Shown one piece after another: positions 1 to 12,149 of a stretch of DNA of 64,000 nt. The stretch's first letter is position 1; the number at the start of each line of letters is the position of its first letter. The DNA comes from Hevea brasiliensis (lineage: Eukaryota; Streptophyta; Magnoliopsida; Malpighiales; Euphorbiaceae). Under the pieces are notes generated by a model. The model saw only the letters and a list, made by a program, of their open reading frames with translations, searched no databases and had not been told where the DNA came from. The stretch spans positions 36,242,358 to 36,306,357 of the forward strand of contig NC_079510.1 in the NCBI RefSeq assembly GCF_030052815.1, read 5' to 3'. The translations under genes were made by a program, and so were the position numbers.

Positions 1-1645
1 TTTATAGCACAAACATCAAGAATATTACATAGTTACTACGGTACATGATGTGACTTATCCGCAAGTATATGGGTCGTATCAAGTAATAGAGTGATAAGTA
101 AAGTATCGTTCCCACGAGGAATTGTGTTTGAGTACTAGACTATGGTTATTTCGATTATTTAGACTAATGACAACTTGTAAGAACTAATTTTACTAAATGC
201 AGCAATTTAAGTAGAAAATAAAGAAAACAGGTAATGGGTAATGTAAATAAAGTGTTAATCTAAGCAAAAATTAACTAAATTAATAATGGGTAAGCAAAAA
301 CAAAGACTAATTAATAGTAAAATTGATTCCAAAGTTGGGGTTTATGAATTAAGTCTATTGGGATTTGTCTTGGGTCATCCAATTTTAAAAGAAAATAGAG
401 TTTGAAGGTGATTGATTCTAAAATCCTTTGATATCTTTTTCAAGCAAACCAAAGAGTATTTTAAGAAAACCAAACCTACTTTCGTACGATATTTGATTAA
501 CTTAAAACCCATTAAGTTTTGTAATCAATCAATGAATCCTCTTAAAACCCTAGTTTATTTCTAAATCTAGGGGATTTCAAGTTCTAATCCTTGATTATCT
601 ATCAATGATTTTCACCTTTCGGTCCTTCAATCAAAGATTAAAAACTAGACCCAATGGGATCCAACATTAGGCAAGTCATAAAGCACACAAAGAAAAGAAT
701 CAAAACTCATATTTATATAAATCTAGATAAAACCCAATCCAAATCCACAAATAGATTCAAAATAATGCGACCCAACTCTGAAATCTTAGAAAAACTATTC
801 TATCATGATAAAATTTACAAGAGGAAATGATAAAACTAGCAAAAGAAACATAAAAATAGACTAAAAAATAGAAAAACCCAGGGGAAGGAGAGCCCAAAAC
901 TCTGAAAAACTGCAGGTGGACTGGTAGCAGCTCTCCAGCAGAAATGGCGTGCTCCTTCTCCTTCTTATTCTTTCTTGCGTGTTTTTTTTTTTCTTTTCTT
1001 TGTTTCTTCCCGTTTCCCCTTGTTCTTCTGGCAAAAACTAGGAAATGATGAATTTATATGGTCCCAAAAAGTTGCCCTAAAAGTAAATAAGAGCTAAGGA
1101 GTGGATAGGAAATGAGGTGTAAAATTATCCAAGTCAGCAGCACTATTCACGTTCTGGGCAGTCTGCTTAAGGTTCGGCTTAACCCTAAGCAGCTTCTTAG
1201 CAAATTTCAGCTTTTAGTCGCACTGTCTGCTTAAGGTTAAGCAGACCTTCAGCAAATCTCGGCAGACTTAGAGTAAAATAGACTTTTCTGCTCATGTTTG
1301 ACTTGTGCTGCACCTTAAGCACTGCCGCTTTACCCTAAGCAGGATCTTAAGCAAAAACTCAAGCAAATTTCGGCTAACTTGCTCTTTCAAGGCTTGATTT
1401 CTTCAACTTTCCTCTATGCTTGAAGAACTCCAAATTTCTTCAAATCACTTCCTAATGCACTCATTGATCTTTGATTTGCCACAAAATCCTATCAAAAACA
1501 ACAAAATTACAAAAATCAAATATAAAGTATCTAAAGTTAACAAATAAGCTAAAATAAAGCTAAAAACATAAAATATACTAAAATATAAGGGCAAAATGGA
1601 TGCAAAACTACCCTAAAATGCCTATATGAAATGAGTATAACAGTA
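1..1645. repeat. LTR-like dispersed repeat, left end outside window
   Basis: There is no credible coding sequence here. The stretch near 68..125, around 'gggtcgtatcaagtaata' and 'agtatcgttcccacgagga', is a motif I associate with plant LTR-type repeats. Between 1150 and 1375 several short runs related to 'ctgcttaaggttaagcag' recur in both orientations. Homology to the chromovirus leader begins at about 1646, so this segment ends near there. The left boundary is outside the window, so no target duplication can be tested. The LTR assignment is from memory of the motif and is tentative. Confidence 0.35.
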
Positions 1646-2294
1646 CATCCCAACAGATTAGGTTTCCTAATCTCTTATCTCTCTTGAACTCACTGATACT
1701 ATAAATTTACAGTGACTGAGCTATCCACTAATGACTACCCGCAGTGGTATCCTCACTCCCATCTAGGGCAACTATACTACCAAAAGTTACCTTTATGTCG
1801 TCGTGCCTTGCACTAGATAGGCACATCGTTAGCCTTATACTAACAAAAACACAGCATTCTTTAGAGTACGTACTCCCATGACAGACCTCAACATGTCTGC
1901 TAACTCTATTTCACATCTCTATGTACTCTACGAAAATTAAGAAACTAACTGAAGCACTCTTTTATTATCCGAGTTATAACGCAAAAGCTAAAAATAAGGA
2001 GTTATAGAAGAAGACAAAATAGGGTCCTATACTTTGCATGTGACCTCCTAATAAGACCCCACACTCCCAATTATACTCTTTCCCATGAATCAGGAACCTA
2101 AGCAATGATACCAATCTTTCACTATCTTTGGTGGCAAAAGAGGGTACCTATCAGAGTACTTGCAGGCATTACATATAGCCATCCTTGCAAGCCCCTGAGC
2201 GAAGAGCCACGCTTTGCCACAGTTCACGCATGAGAGTTCCCAGGAATCGTAGGCATTGCGTATCGCCATCCCTACTTTGCTATAATACCAACCT
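1646..2294 (-). mobile_element. Degenerate 5' leader of a Tekay-type chromovirus relic
   Basis: Read on the minus strand, this lies just inside the LTR at 2295..3725. It matches in patches the leader of the intact family member at 49200..49492, for example 'gcatgtgacctcctaataag' against 'gcatgtgactcctattagac'. A degraded primer-binding-site-like 'gctataatacca' lies at about 2280, where the intact element has 'gctctgatacca'. No gag or pol is left beside it, so the relic is truncated. Confidence 0.55.
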
Positions 2295-3725
2295 TGTCAC
2301 GACTCAAATTATGGGCCAGACCGGTACTAGGACTTGGGTCAGCATAAGGCCCCTGAAACCCATAGTAAGCCCAACTAAACTCTAACCTATCAGTAGGCTC
2401 ATGTTGGGCCCAATTTCAAGAAATCAACAGGACAGAGTCCAGTCATAAGATGGACCATCCAACGGGGAGTTATTAACTCACCCGACCTATAATCTCAATA
2501 AAAATACATTTGGGAACTCAACTCACCCATCAATCATCCACAATCTAGAATAAAATCAATGGGAGCTCCACTCCCTCATCTATCATAAGTATCCAACCAC
2601 CAAATTACACATACATAAAGTTTAACAAGTTACAATCCTAAATATTAATAAATATTACAGTCCCAAACTAAATAATATGTTTCTTCACATGCGGAGGGCT
2701 AGGATTTATATTTAACAACACAAAACATAAAATTAATAGCAGCAGACCTGCGAAGAATGAAAGCAGGTTAAACACATGGACAAAGCTCTCCAGTAATATG
2801 GAAAAATAGTGAACATGAGTGAGCATTTGACTCATAGAGTAAATATTTATTTTACATACAATCTCTATAACTATATAATTCTAATGGATCCTTGGAAATG
2901 AAATGCATCATCTTCATACAATTCATATTAAATCACATCAAAGATAATCTGGAGCACTTATGCACCCGTGTCAAATCCATACTTACACATACATATATGG
3001 GGAGCTGATCCCCCTACCCAGCTCTCTTAATCCAAGGCCTGCCAGCGAGATCAACTCGAGCTGGACTTTTGCTTAATAATCCATATACGGGGGCTAGCGA
3101 GATCAACTCAAAACTGTGCCTACTCCGACTTATCCATAATAAGGATTGAGTCGTAGTGAGTCAAGCTCCAGCTGTGTCTACCCATCCTACCCATATTCAT
3201 ATAGTCCACATACACACCAACTCACACACACACATCTCCAGATTATCAAACACAGCAATCAAAGTAATATCATCAAGTATAAATGCAAAACAAGACATGC
3301 CTAATATTTAACTATATAAATATAAGTATAAGTGATGCATGAGCATGCCAGAAATATAATAATATTGAAATTATAAATAAAATAAATATCTACTCACAAC
3401 ACTTTAAAGGTTACTGCGGTGGATGGGCAGAGGAAGAAGGCTGTCTCGGCTCACCTAAACAATATACCAAAATTATCAATAAACAACTTGAAACAAAGTT
3501 GTAGAGAATCAAAAGACAGCCTAAAGGTTTTGCCGAAAATCCAACAGAGTTTTCCCTATACCTAGGAAATACCTAACCTGCAAAATGATCCAAATAACAC
3601 TTCTAAATCACATCTTCCATATCCACATCTCATCAACATCATATGGCCCCTCCTGGGCCCATCAAACTAGTAAAAAATTATATAACTACACATAAAATAA
3701 TTATTTAAAAATTCGAGGTGTTACA
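2295..3725 (-). mobile_element. Old LTR of Tekay-type chromovirus
   Basis: It begins TGTCACGACTC and ends GGTGTTACA on the plus strand, like the LTR at 49493..51249 of the same family and in the same (minus) orientation. Shared blocks include the 'gggagctgatccccct' region, the 'gagtgagc..t.gactca.agagtaaa' region and the 'ccgaaaatccaacagagt' region. It is about 330 bp shorter than the young copies and carries many substitutions. The leader lies on its left, so this is the 5' LTR of a minus-strand relic and not a solo LTR. Confidence 0.75.
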
Positions 3726-3766
3726 TCAATTAATGCTCAAAATGTTAAAGGGCAAAGTAAATTTAG

Positions 3767-4181
3767 AGTATATTTGACTTAATTTTTGAAAATCAATTTA
3801 TAAGCACCTAAAGTTTATAAGCTAATTCAAGCTTATAAACATTTAAAATTTTAAACAATTACGTTTTTTGTTTAGGTGCTTTTAAGTGACTAATAAGTAG
3901 TTAATGTATTTGGTAAAAAATGACTTATAAACACATTTATTATTAAAATAGCTAAATGAGATTTATGATAAAATTTTAAAAATTAAACAAGGATAATATA
4001 GTAAAATATTTTGTCAAGCTAACTTATAAGTACAGGGCTTATAAGCCCCAAAATAAAAAGTTGAGTCTCCTAGCTTATTTTTTTAGTTTATAAATTCAAT
4101 TTATAAGTTCAAAAATTTTTATAAACAAATAAATCAATATATTTTTAAAATTAATCAGATTATAAGTTAAAACAAATACCC
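3767..4181. mobile_element. Possible MITE (hAT-like) with imperfect terminal inverted repeats
   Basis: The left end 'agtatatttgacttaa' and the reverse complement of the right end 'gggtatttgttttaac' are related. Both are flanked by 'tttag' (3762..3766 and 4182..4186), a possible target duplication. Several 'ttataagc' motifs occur in both orientations inside. It is short, AT-rich and non-coding. The family is not certain. Confidence 0.4.
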
Positions 4182-4252
4182 TTTAGTATTGTATGATTTG
4201 ACATTTTTCTTTTTATTATTAGGAGAAACGGCATTGTTGCATGCTACAGCAA

Positions 4253-4933
4253 CTGCATATATGGAGTTTTTTACAAAATGGGTGTAACAGAAAAAATAAT
4301 ATACCAAAAAAGGGTGAAATTGTGGTGAGTTAGAAGATTTGAGAGCGGAACGCTAATTATAATAGTGTTTTGAGGATGGAACGCTAATTACAATAACGTT
4401 TAAAACTGAACGCTATTCATAATAGCGTGCAATTGATTTCAGTTAAAAATTATTAAACAAAATAATTAAACAAAATTGAAGGACAGTTGGACGCCACCTA
4501 GGAAAGCTGGATGCTATCATAAGTAGAGTCCAACTTTATTTTTTTTATTAATTGTTTTATTTTATATTTTTAAATAAAATATAAATATTATTTTAATAAA
4601 TAATATTATAATAATTAATATTATATACCATAAAATTTTTATTATAAAAAATTATTTTCTAATTTAAAATTGAATTAAATTTTAATTAAAAAAATTAAAA
4701 TATAAAATGTTATTAATTTTGTTTAATAAATACTTTCAGAAAATAATAAATCACTAAATATTTAATTAAATTTTAAATTAAATAAAAATTTACAATATAA
4801 AATATTGTTGATTTTGTTTTAAAAATTATTTCAAAAAAAATTAATTATTAAATTTAAATGTTACTAATTTTATTTTAATAATTATTTTAAAAAAAATAAT
4901 AAATTACTAATTATAATTAAGCATTATTATTAA
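4253..4933 (+). repeat. Foldback arm A, first segment
   Basis: This segment is the inverted counterpart of 12210..12912. Corresponding blocks include 'atatatggagttttttac' (arm A) against the reverse complement of 'aaaaagccccatatatgg' (arm B), the shared 'cagaaaaaataatatacca'-type block, and the 'taattataattaagcatt' block just before the solo LTR. Three imperfect palindromes of about 20 nt lie at 4349, 4380 and 4409 at a 30-nt pitch. The arm continues at 6777..6830 after the inserted solo LTR. It has no coding capacity. Confidence 0.65.
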
Positions 4934-4955
4934 TGAAACATCCCTAATTTTTAAA

Positions 4956-5021
<66 letters not shown>

Positions 5022-6771
5022 AACCCTCATATTGTGGACTTCGCGTATGTACTTTCATTTCGTGAAAATTCGATCATCGCCTAGATCTGCAATTTTGGGC
5101 TGAGCAGATAAGCTGCTAGAACCATTTTAGAACCGGGTCAAGATTATAGGCTACCCCACCATTTTTAAACGTTCTGAACGCGTTCCAGTTGTTAGATTTG
5201 GCATAGGTAAATTCGAACTCTACATTACTCAATTTTTGCCTTGTACTGGGTTAAAATAAATTTTATAAAATATTCATGGATGATAAGAAAATTACGATTC
5301 CTATTGCAATAGCCTTATAATATTGTTAAGGACCGTGGGGCAGGTTTATAAAATTTTTAAAGTTAGTTTAGATAGTTTTTGAAAAATATTAGTTTTAAAG
5401 TCTAATAATTGAGTTGTCTGATATTGTGATTATTGCTTGGTTTGGAAGGCCCAGGAGGGGCCATATAATGATGATGAGACATGGGTTGAGTTTAAAAGTG
5501 TTATTTGAACCATTTTGCAGGTTGGGTAGGTCATAGGTGTAGGGGAGACTCTGCCGGATTTTCGGCACGACTTAGGGTGTCTTTGGTCTTTTTCAAGCTT
5601 GTATTGAGTCAAATATATTAAATAATTATAATAAAATTGTCAAGTGAGCCGGAACAACCTTCCTCCTCCACCCAGCTACCGCAGTGATCTCGGTTCAAGT
5701 TTTTGAGTGAAATATTAATTTTAATTGTAATTTCGATATTATTATATGTTCAAGCATGCCCATGCATCACTTATAAATATGTATCTATGTAGTTAAACAC
5801 TAGGCACATTTTATATTGCATTCATAATTGTTGAAGTGCCATGGATGTTGTTTGTGGTAATTTGGAGTAGTGTGTGTGCGTGGCGTGCGTGTGGTATGGT
5901 ATTGGGTATGGACAGGATGGGTAGACACGGATAGAGAGACACTTGCTGTGACCTGGTCCTTCGGGGTAGACACGGCTTGAGAGACACTCACTGGGACCCC
6001 GCATTTGGTTTATTAAGCGAAAGTCTGGCTTGAGAGACACTCGCTGGCAGAGGTTGGATTAAGAGGGCTGTATAGGGGATCAGCTCCCATATATGTATTG
6101 CTTGACAGTGTTGGGTGTGTGAGTGCTCCAAATTGCCTTTTTGCTGTTATGATATGAAAATTATGATGATGTTTCATTTCACTTCACAGGGTGCATTAGC
6201 TTTAGATAGCTATAGAGATTATGGTTAAAATTAATATTTTACTTTCTGAGTCGAACGCTCACTCCTGTTCATCTATTTTTCCAGACTACAGAGGGATTAT
6301 TTATTGTGGCTAACCTGCTCTTCTTCTTCGTAGGTCCATTGATAGTATTTAATGTATTTTGTACAATTGAGTTAAATTTTAGACTACGCATGTGTTAGAA
6401 GCACTTATTTTTATTTTGGGCCTATATTATAAAAGTTATGTTGGACCTGTAAAATTATTAACTATATGCATGATGGGATTGGATGAGGGAGCTGAGCTCC
6501 CATTTGAGTTATGACATTTTGATTATGTGGAGGGTGAGTTGAGCTCTCCAATTTATTATATATTGTGTTTACAGGTCGGACGAGTGAAAAAATCCCCGTT
6601 AAATGGTCCATTTTATGGCCGAACTCTGTCCAGTTGAATTCTTGAAATTGGGCCCAAATGGGCCTTAGAGTTGGGTTGAGGAATAGTTAGGCTTACTACG
6701 GGACTCGGGGGCTTTAGGCTGGCTCAGGTCCTAGTGCCAGCCTGGCCCGGCCCATAGGTTGGGTCGTGATA
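4934..6771 (+). mobile_element. Solo LTR of Tekay-type chromovirus, plus orientation
   Basis: The sequence starts TGAAACATCCCTAA and ends GGGTCGTGATA, diverged forms of the family LTR ends TGTAACACCCCTGA and GGGTCGTGACA. It is flanked on both sides by 'attaa' (4929..4933 and 6772..6776), a clean 5-bp target duplication, with no internal region. The orientation is opposite to the chromovirus at 19300..51249. A long AT run has expanded near its start. This is the usual product of recombination between two LTRs of one element. Confidence 0.88.
4960..5018. repeat. (AT)n microsatellite
   Basis: An uninterrupted AT dinucleotide run within the first 90 bp of the solo LTR. Confidence 0.95.
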
Positions 6772-6776
6772 ATTAA

Positions 6777-6830
6777 ATTTTCCTAATTATTAATTTTATA
6801 AAATAATTAATGTTTATTTCATAATATACT
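6777..6830 (+). repeat. Foldback arm A, second segment
   Basis: Directly after the target duplication of the solo LTR the arm resumes with 'attttcctaattattaa', which matches the reverse complement of 12190..12212 ('ttaataattgaggaaaat'). Similarity fades after about 6830. Confidence 0.5.
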
Positions 6831-6908
6831 AATTAAATCAAGATTTGACTCGAGTTAAATCTTAACTCTTAAACCTTCATGACTGAATCAATTTTAAAAA
6901 TTTTGTTT

Positions 6909-8295
6909 TGTTGTCCCAAAGAAAGTGACAAAAAGGGGGGTGAATTGGACGCTTTTGGTAATTTTTTAGTCATTGCTCAAGACTTAATAAAAAATTGTGG
7001 CTTTGCACTTCTATGTATTTGCATAACTCTATTTTTAAGATGTAATTTAAGTGATCAAACAAGTTATGCACAAATAGCAGCTCATACACAAAATAATAAC
7101 TTAATATCAAGTGTATCTTTTCACATATAAATCAGAATTTGCAGGTTTAATTGTTCAAGCTTAGTATTAACTCATTAAAACAAATTTTCAACACATTCAA
7201 TATATAATCAGAGAAACAAAGTGCTGAAAATTAAAGAGTTAAAGGAAGAAAAGAATCAAACACAATGTTTATAGTGGTTCGGCTCTCTTAGCCTACATCC
7301 ACTCTTCCCAAAGTCCCAATTTGAGAGTCACTCCACTATTTGATCTTTTTTAACAGGCAAGATTCAAAGCCTTTACATTCTCAGCAAGCTTCCCAAGTGC
7401 TTGAGAACCTTTACAATGTCTTTACTTCCCGTAAAAGCCCACAAGCTTTACAAGGTGCTTGAAGACCTTCTACAAGTGTGTCCTCACACTTACACAACCT
7501 TAAATAGGTTTTGGTGTAGATGAAATCACTCTCAATAACTCTCAGATACAGAATTTAATGGTAAAAGATTGAGAGAGAAGATTTGCACTCAAGCTCAAGA
7601 GTATTTGAATGAAAGCTTTAAAAATAGTATAATAAATTCTCAATGAATAGGAACACTTTCATTCGGTAAAATTATAATAAATGATGCCTTTTATAGGTGC
7701 TTTTCATTGCTAAAAATGTCTGCTAGAGAGTGTGCCTACTGGCTCTTTAATTTTTAAAAAACTAGCCGTTACTTCTTTGAAAGTCTTGTAGCAGAGTTGT
7801 GTCAGGTCAGAGCATGAAAATAGTTAACTAAAATTTTCACTGGTTAACTAGTTTCATAAGATAGAAAATTTTAGACAATAAAACTAGTTAACTAATTTTC
7901 GCAATGAGTTAACTTATTTCGCTACTGTCTGACTTAAATTTTGAAATTTTGATTTTTTGAAGGAAAGTTGTAAAAATTATTTTGACCATTCAAAAACCTT
8001 AGAAATGATGTAAAAACACTTTCTAAACTCTTGAATCTAAAAAAAAAATTGATTTTAGGTCTTAAATGGCATAATCTCTCCAATATTGTACAATGGACCT
8101 AATAACTTAATTTCTATCTTAATTCTTCATGGACTTTGATTCGTCTTGTGTTATACAAGATAATAATCTCTTTTTATATCAGCCATTTTAATAGAATAGT
8201 CCTTCCATTAATGTCTTTGCATATCATGTTAATGTATATTTCATTAAGTTTTGCTATTATCAAAATTACGCTCATTATAGCTTACGGGGCCTACA
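6909..8295 (-). mobile_element. 3' LTR of SIRE-like Copia element
   Basis: On the plus strand it begins TGTTGTCCCAAAG and ends GGGGCCTACA. Read in element orientation it runs TGTAGGCCCC...GGGACAACA, with proper TG/CA ends. It aligns with 10574..11649 from 'tagcctacatccactc' onward. Confidence 0.8.
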
Positions 8296-8310
8296 ATCTC
8301 CCCTTTTTTG
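8296..8310 (-). other. Polypurine tract of SIRE-like Copia element
   Basis: On the minus strand 'caaaaaaggggagat' lies immediately before the LTR start TGTAGGCCCC, the expected site of plus-strand DNA priming. Confidence 0.75.
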
Positions 8311-9351
8311 TTGATGTCAAATCTTAATGAATCTATGAAGATTATAAAAAATTAAATTGTATAACTATCTACATATGTCATGTATGCAAGAACTTGCTTT
8401 GAGACAAGCTCCCCCTATATGTATGCACACAATTATTCAAAATGCAATAAAGTTGAGAAGCTACAAAATAGCTCCCCCTAAATCTGATATTCAAAGCATT
8501 TTAAACAATTTCCAAGATCAATTCAATCATCATATATAAGCTATATCAACCATAAGTCAATCATAAAAGATCATCATCATATCTTCAATAACTTTCCAAA
8601 ATAAGTCTAAAATATCTATATCAGAATATGAACCATATAACCACTAACAAAATTAGTTAACTAAAAATATACCCAGTTAAATAAAAACATTCTGTCAGTT
8701 AAAATATTTTCCTATCTTCTCCTAATTTCTCCCCCTTTTTGACATCAACAAAAAGATAGACTCTCTCCTATTTTCTCCTATTTTCTCACTCTTTTTGAAA
8801 AATAAACAAAAAGACACAACTTTGAAAGTCATAAATCATATTTCAAGGTTTATCTTTGCTGCCAAGGATCCTGCCACTTCTCCTAAGGTGAGTAGGATCA
8901 ACAGCTTTGGCTTGTTTCTTCTTCTTTGGGGTTTTTTTTTTTTTCAAATATGGTTACTTGGATTTTTGGAGGAATGGGTAAAACTGATTTTCTAGCTTGT
9001 GCTTTGGTTTTTCTAGGGCCATATTGCATGGGTAAAGAGATGGATGATTCAGGTACTGGTTGAGAGGTAGTAGGAGCAGGGTTTGATTGATCAGAGGATG
9101 GATATTGTTACTGCTTTTCTATCTTATTGTCAACATCTTTCTTCTCCTCTTCTCGTCTTGAACCATTTCTTCCTTCACTTTTTTCCATTCTCACTGCTGC
9201 TGTTGCTTTTAGTATGAGATGGGGAGGATTCTCTTGATTTTTCCTTGTCAGGTTCTTGTTCTGCTTCTGATTTCTCTTCTGCAGTTTCTTTCTTCTCATC
9301 ATTTTTCTCTACTTCTTCAACCTCAGCTAGCTTACTTTTTTCTTTTTCCTT

Positions 9352-9990
9352 TTAAGCAATTTCTACATGCTCATCTTCTTCTTCTTCTTCTTCCACTTCA
9401 AAAATTTTTACTCCACTTGGTTTAGCAGCCTTTGCATTGCTAGGACCAACAATACCATGTGGGTAGCTTTCAAGATCTCCAAACTTCCCAAAAGATTCAC
9501 CAAACAACATTTGAGCCATCTTCTTCATGAACCATTCCTGCCTGTCTAATCTATTGATCAATATATCCATCTTTACATTTTGCTCAGCCATAATTCCTTT
9601 CTGCAATTCATGAGATTTTTCTAAAATACTCAAGCTCAGTCCACTCATTTCTTTTATTTCCTTCATCATTTCTAGATTTGCTTTACTTATTTTCACAAAA
9701 TCTGACATTTTCAGCTTCATTTTCTCTTTCTTCTTAGAGCTTTCCCCTTCATCTATCTTAGAACTTCTCTCTTTCAACTTGCTTATTGGGATATCAAATT
9801 CTGTTTCAGAGTTTGATTCTGATTCAAATTCAATCTCAATCTCAATCTCAGTCTCTTCTTCTTGTTTTTTCTCTTCTTTTTTACTCCTTTTCCTACCATC
9901 ATCAGCCTTGAATATCTCCTTAATAGGGATAGGATTTGAGCAACACAACAGAACTAGCAAGAAAAAGCTACAGAAGAAGAGACCGAATTT
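9352..9990 (-). pseudogene. Extra coiled-coil ORF (env-like position) of SIRE-like element
   Basis: The reading frame runs to a stop at 9352. The first about 35 residues (hydrophobic, from 10014) come from fused RNase H sequence and are not a reliable N-terminus. After that comes a highly charged stretch of K, E and S with repeated E-I pairs, then an amphipathic helical stretch with heptad-like spacing (from 'MSDFVKISKANLEMMKEI'). Near the C-terminus is 'FGESFGKFGDLESYPHG', followed by a run of acidic residues. It lies between RNase H and the 3' LTR, where SIRE elements carry an envelope-like ORF of unknown role. I see no membrane anchor in the trusted part, so I name it only by position. The downstream stretch to 8311 is AT- and pyrimidine-rich with further broken frames. 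Confidence 0.5.
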
Positions 9991-10549
9991 GAGCAACACA
10001 ACTTTCTGCCACAATGTATTCTACTTCAACAGTAGAAAGAGTTACAGAAGTTTGTTTCTTACTATGCGAAGACACTAAGGCATGACCTAGGAATTGACAA
10101 GTACCCGAAGTACTCTTTTTATCCAATCTACTTCTAATAAAGTCAGAATCACTATATCCAACTAGATCAAATGTGTCACATTTAGGATACCATAATCCAA
10201 TTGAGTGTGTACCAATGAGGTATTTGAAAATCCTTTTAACAACAATTAGATGAGATTCCTTGGGACATGATTGAAGACGAGCACACAAACACACACTAAA
10301 ATGAATGTCGGGTCTTGATGCAGTTAAATATAAAAGTGAGCCAATCATACCTCTAAATAGCTTTTGATCAACATCTTTACCCTTTTCATCCTTTTCCAAC
10401 TTGATAGTGGAGCTCATAGGAGTTCCAATACTCTTTAAATCATCCATCTTCAATTTCTTTAGCATATCTTTGATGTACTTGGATTGATTAATGAAGATGC
10501 CACCATTGAGTTGCTTAATTTGTAGTCCAAAGGAAAAAGATAAGTTCAC
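9990..10549 (-). pseudogene. Copia RT C-terminus and RNase H fragment
   Basis: The minus-strand frame (open from 10549 to 9968) gives the Copia RT-connection motif 'GIFINQSKYIKDMLKK', then 'SRPDIHFSVCLCARLQS', 'GYSDSDFIRSRLDKKSTSGT' and 'ALSTVEVEYI'-type RNase H residues. The Asp in 'YSDSDF' and the Glu of the 'EVEYI' stretch fit RNase H catalytic positions. The frame then runs into unrelated sequence where RNase H should continue, and its N-terminal side ends abruptly beside LTR sequence. It is the surviving end of a pol gene and encodes no complete enzyme. Confidence 0.85.
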
Positions 10550-10573
10550 CCATCATGCTCATTTCAAATTCAT

Positions 10574-11649
10574 TAGCCTACATCCACTCTTCCTAAAGTC
10601 CCACTTTGAGAGTCACTCCACTATTTGATCTTTTTCAACAGGCAAGATTCAAAGCCTTTACAATCTCAGCAAGCTTCCCAGGTGCTTGAGAACCTTTACA
10701 ATGTCTTTGCTTCCCACAAAAGACCACAAGCTTCACAAGGTGCTTAAAAACCTTCCACAAGCTTCACAAGGTGCTTGAAGACCTTCCACAAATGTGTCCT
10801 CACACTTACAAAACCTTAAATAGGTTTTGGTGTAGATGAAATCACTCTCAATAACTCTCAGATACAGAATTTAATGCTAAAAGATTGAGAAAAAAGATTT
10901 GCCACTCAAACTCAAGAGCATTTGAATGAAAGCTTTAAAAATAGCATAATAAATTTTCAATGAATAGGAACATTTTCATTTGGTAAAATTATAGTAAATG
11001 ATGCCTTTTATAGGTGCTTTTTATTGCTAAAAATATCTGCTAGAGAGTGTGTCTAATGACTCTTTAATTTTAAAAAAACTAGCCATTACTTCTTCTAAAT
11101 TTGTGTAGCAGAGTTGTATCAGGTCAGAGCATGAAAATAATTAACTAAAATTTTCACTAGTTAACTAGTTTCATAAGACAGAAAATTTTAGACAACAAAA
11201 CTAGTTAACTAATTTTCGCAACGAGTTAACTAATTTTGCTACTGTTTGACTTAAATTTTGAAAATTTGAGTTTTTGAAGGAAAGGTGTAAAAATTATTTT
11301 GACCATGCAAAGACCTTAGAAATGATGTAAAAACACTTTCTAAACTCTTAAATCTAAAAACAAAATTGATTTTAGGTCTTAAATGTCATAATCTCTCTAA
11401 TCTCGTACAATAGACCTAAGAGTTTAATTTCTATCCTAATTCTTCATGGACTTTGATTCATCTTGTGTTATACAAAATAATAATCTCCTTTTATATCGGC
11501 CATTTCAATAGAATAGTCTTTACATCAATGTTTTTGCATATCATGACCTATAAAATCACTTCAAAAACTTATGCACAAAGGATTAATGTATATTTCATCA
11601 AGTTTTGCCATCATCAAAATCAAGCTCATTATAGCTTACGGGGCCTACA
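10574..11649 (-). mobile_element. Truncated 5' LTR of SIRE-like Copia element
   Basis: It aligns along its whole length with 7289..8295 of the other LTR and ends in the same GGGGCCTACA, followed by the 'tgttt' target duplication. About 380 bp are missing at the internal side, where it joins RNase H sequence directly. Confidence 0.8.
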
Positions 11650-11654
11650 TGTTT

Positions 11655-12149
11655 GTCTCAGTTAATGTGTGCATTTAGTCAATATTAATTTTATTACTAT
11701 ATGTTTAATTAATTTTAGGCTAAATGACAAAAAAAAATCAATACCTTTATGTCAATCATCAATTTTAGGGGTGGCAATAGATCGGATATTTACGCATACT
11801 CAATTTGAGTGAACCCTGATAGGATAAATTTGGGTAGTATATAATCAAGTTTGGGACGGGTTTGGATTTGAGAAATAATACCAGTGATGGGTTTGAATTT
11901 AGGTAGGGCAACTTTCACGAGAATTTTACCTGTTATTATCCTTAATTTTAACCAAACCTTTCATTTTTATCAATTTAATCATAAACTTTTCATATTATTT
12001 TCAATTATAGCAATTATACATAATTAAAAATAATTAAACTCATCAATTTACAAATTATTCAAATATTTTTATTTGTATGTCAGTTTTAGCTCATCTATTT
12101 AATTTTATTAATTTATTCAATAAATTTAATATTTTTATTATTTTTAACA
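11655..12149. other. AT-rich spacer of the foldback structure, no gene
   Basis: No coding sequence. At 11768..11940 a 'ggggtggcaatagatcgga' stretch followed by recurring 'gggttt/gggacgggttt' looks like a fragment of a common plant dispersed repeat; I cannot name the family. The rest is AT-rich. Confidence 0.4.

Larger units (their letters stand above)
6909..11649 (-). mobile_element. Internally deleted SIRE-like Copia retrotransposon
   Basis: A minus-strand element flanked by 'tgttt' (6904..6908 and 11650..11654). The 3' LTR lies at 6909..8295, a polypurine tract at 8296..8310, an extra coiled-coil ORF and the end of the RT/RNase H region in the middle, and a 5'-truncated LTR at 10574..11649. 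Gag, protease, integrase, most of RT, the primer binding site and about 380 bp of the 5' LTR were removed by one deletion ending near 10573. The remaining pol (Copia RT/RNase H) and the downstream ORF suggest the SIRE/Maximus lineage. It cannot be autonomous. Confidence 0.8.

Noticed and set aside
2185..2385. 66-codon ORF
   Set aside because: It runs across the leader/LTR boundary of an old chromovirus relic.
6879..7130. 83-codon plus-strand ORF
   Set aside because: It crosses the target duplication and the LTR end of the Copia element, so it cannot be an old gene.
9900..10014. Hydrophobic N-terminus of the minus-strand ORF ending at 9352, as a signal peptide or membrane anchor
   Set aside because: These residues come from RNase H sequence read in another frame at a deletion junction.
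11768..11940. 'ggggtggcaat' stretch as a complete transposon
   Set aside because: Only one end resembles a known dispersed repeat; no second terminus or target duplication was found.
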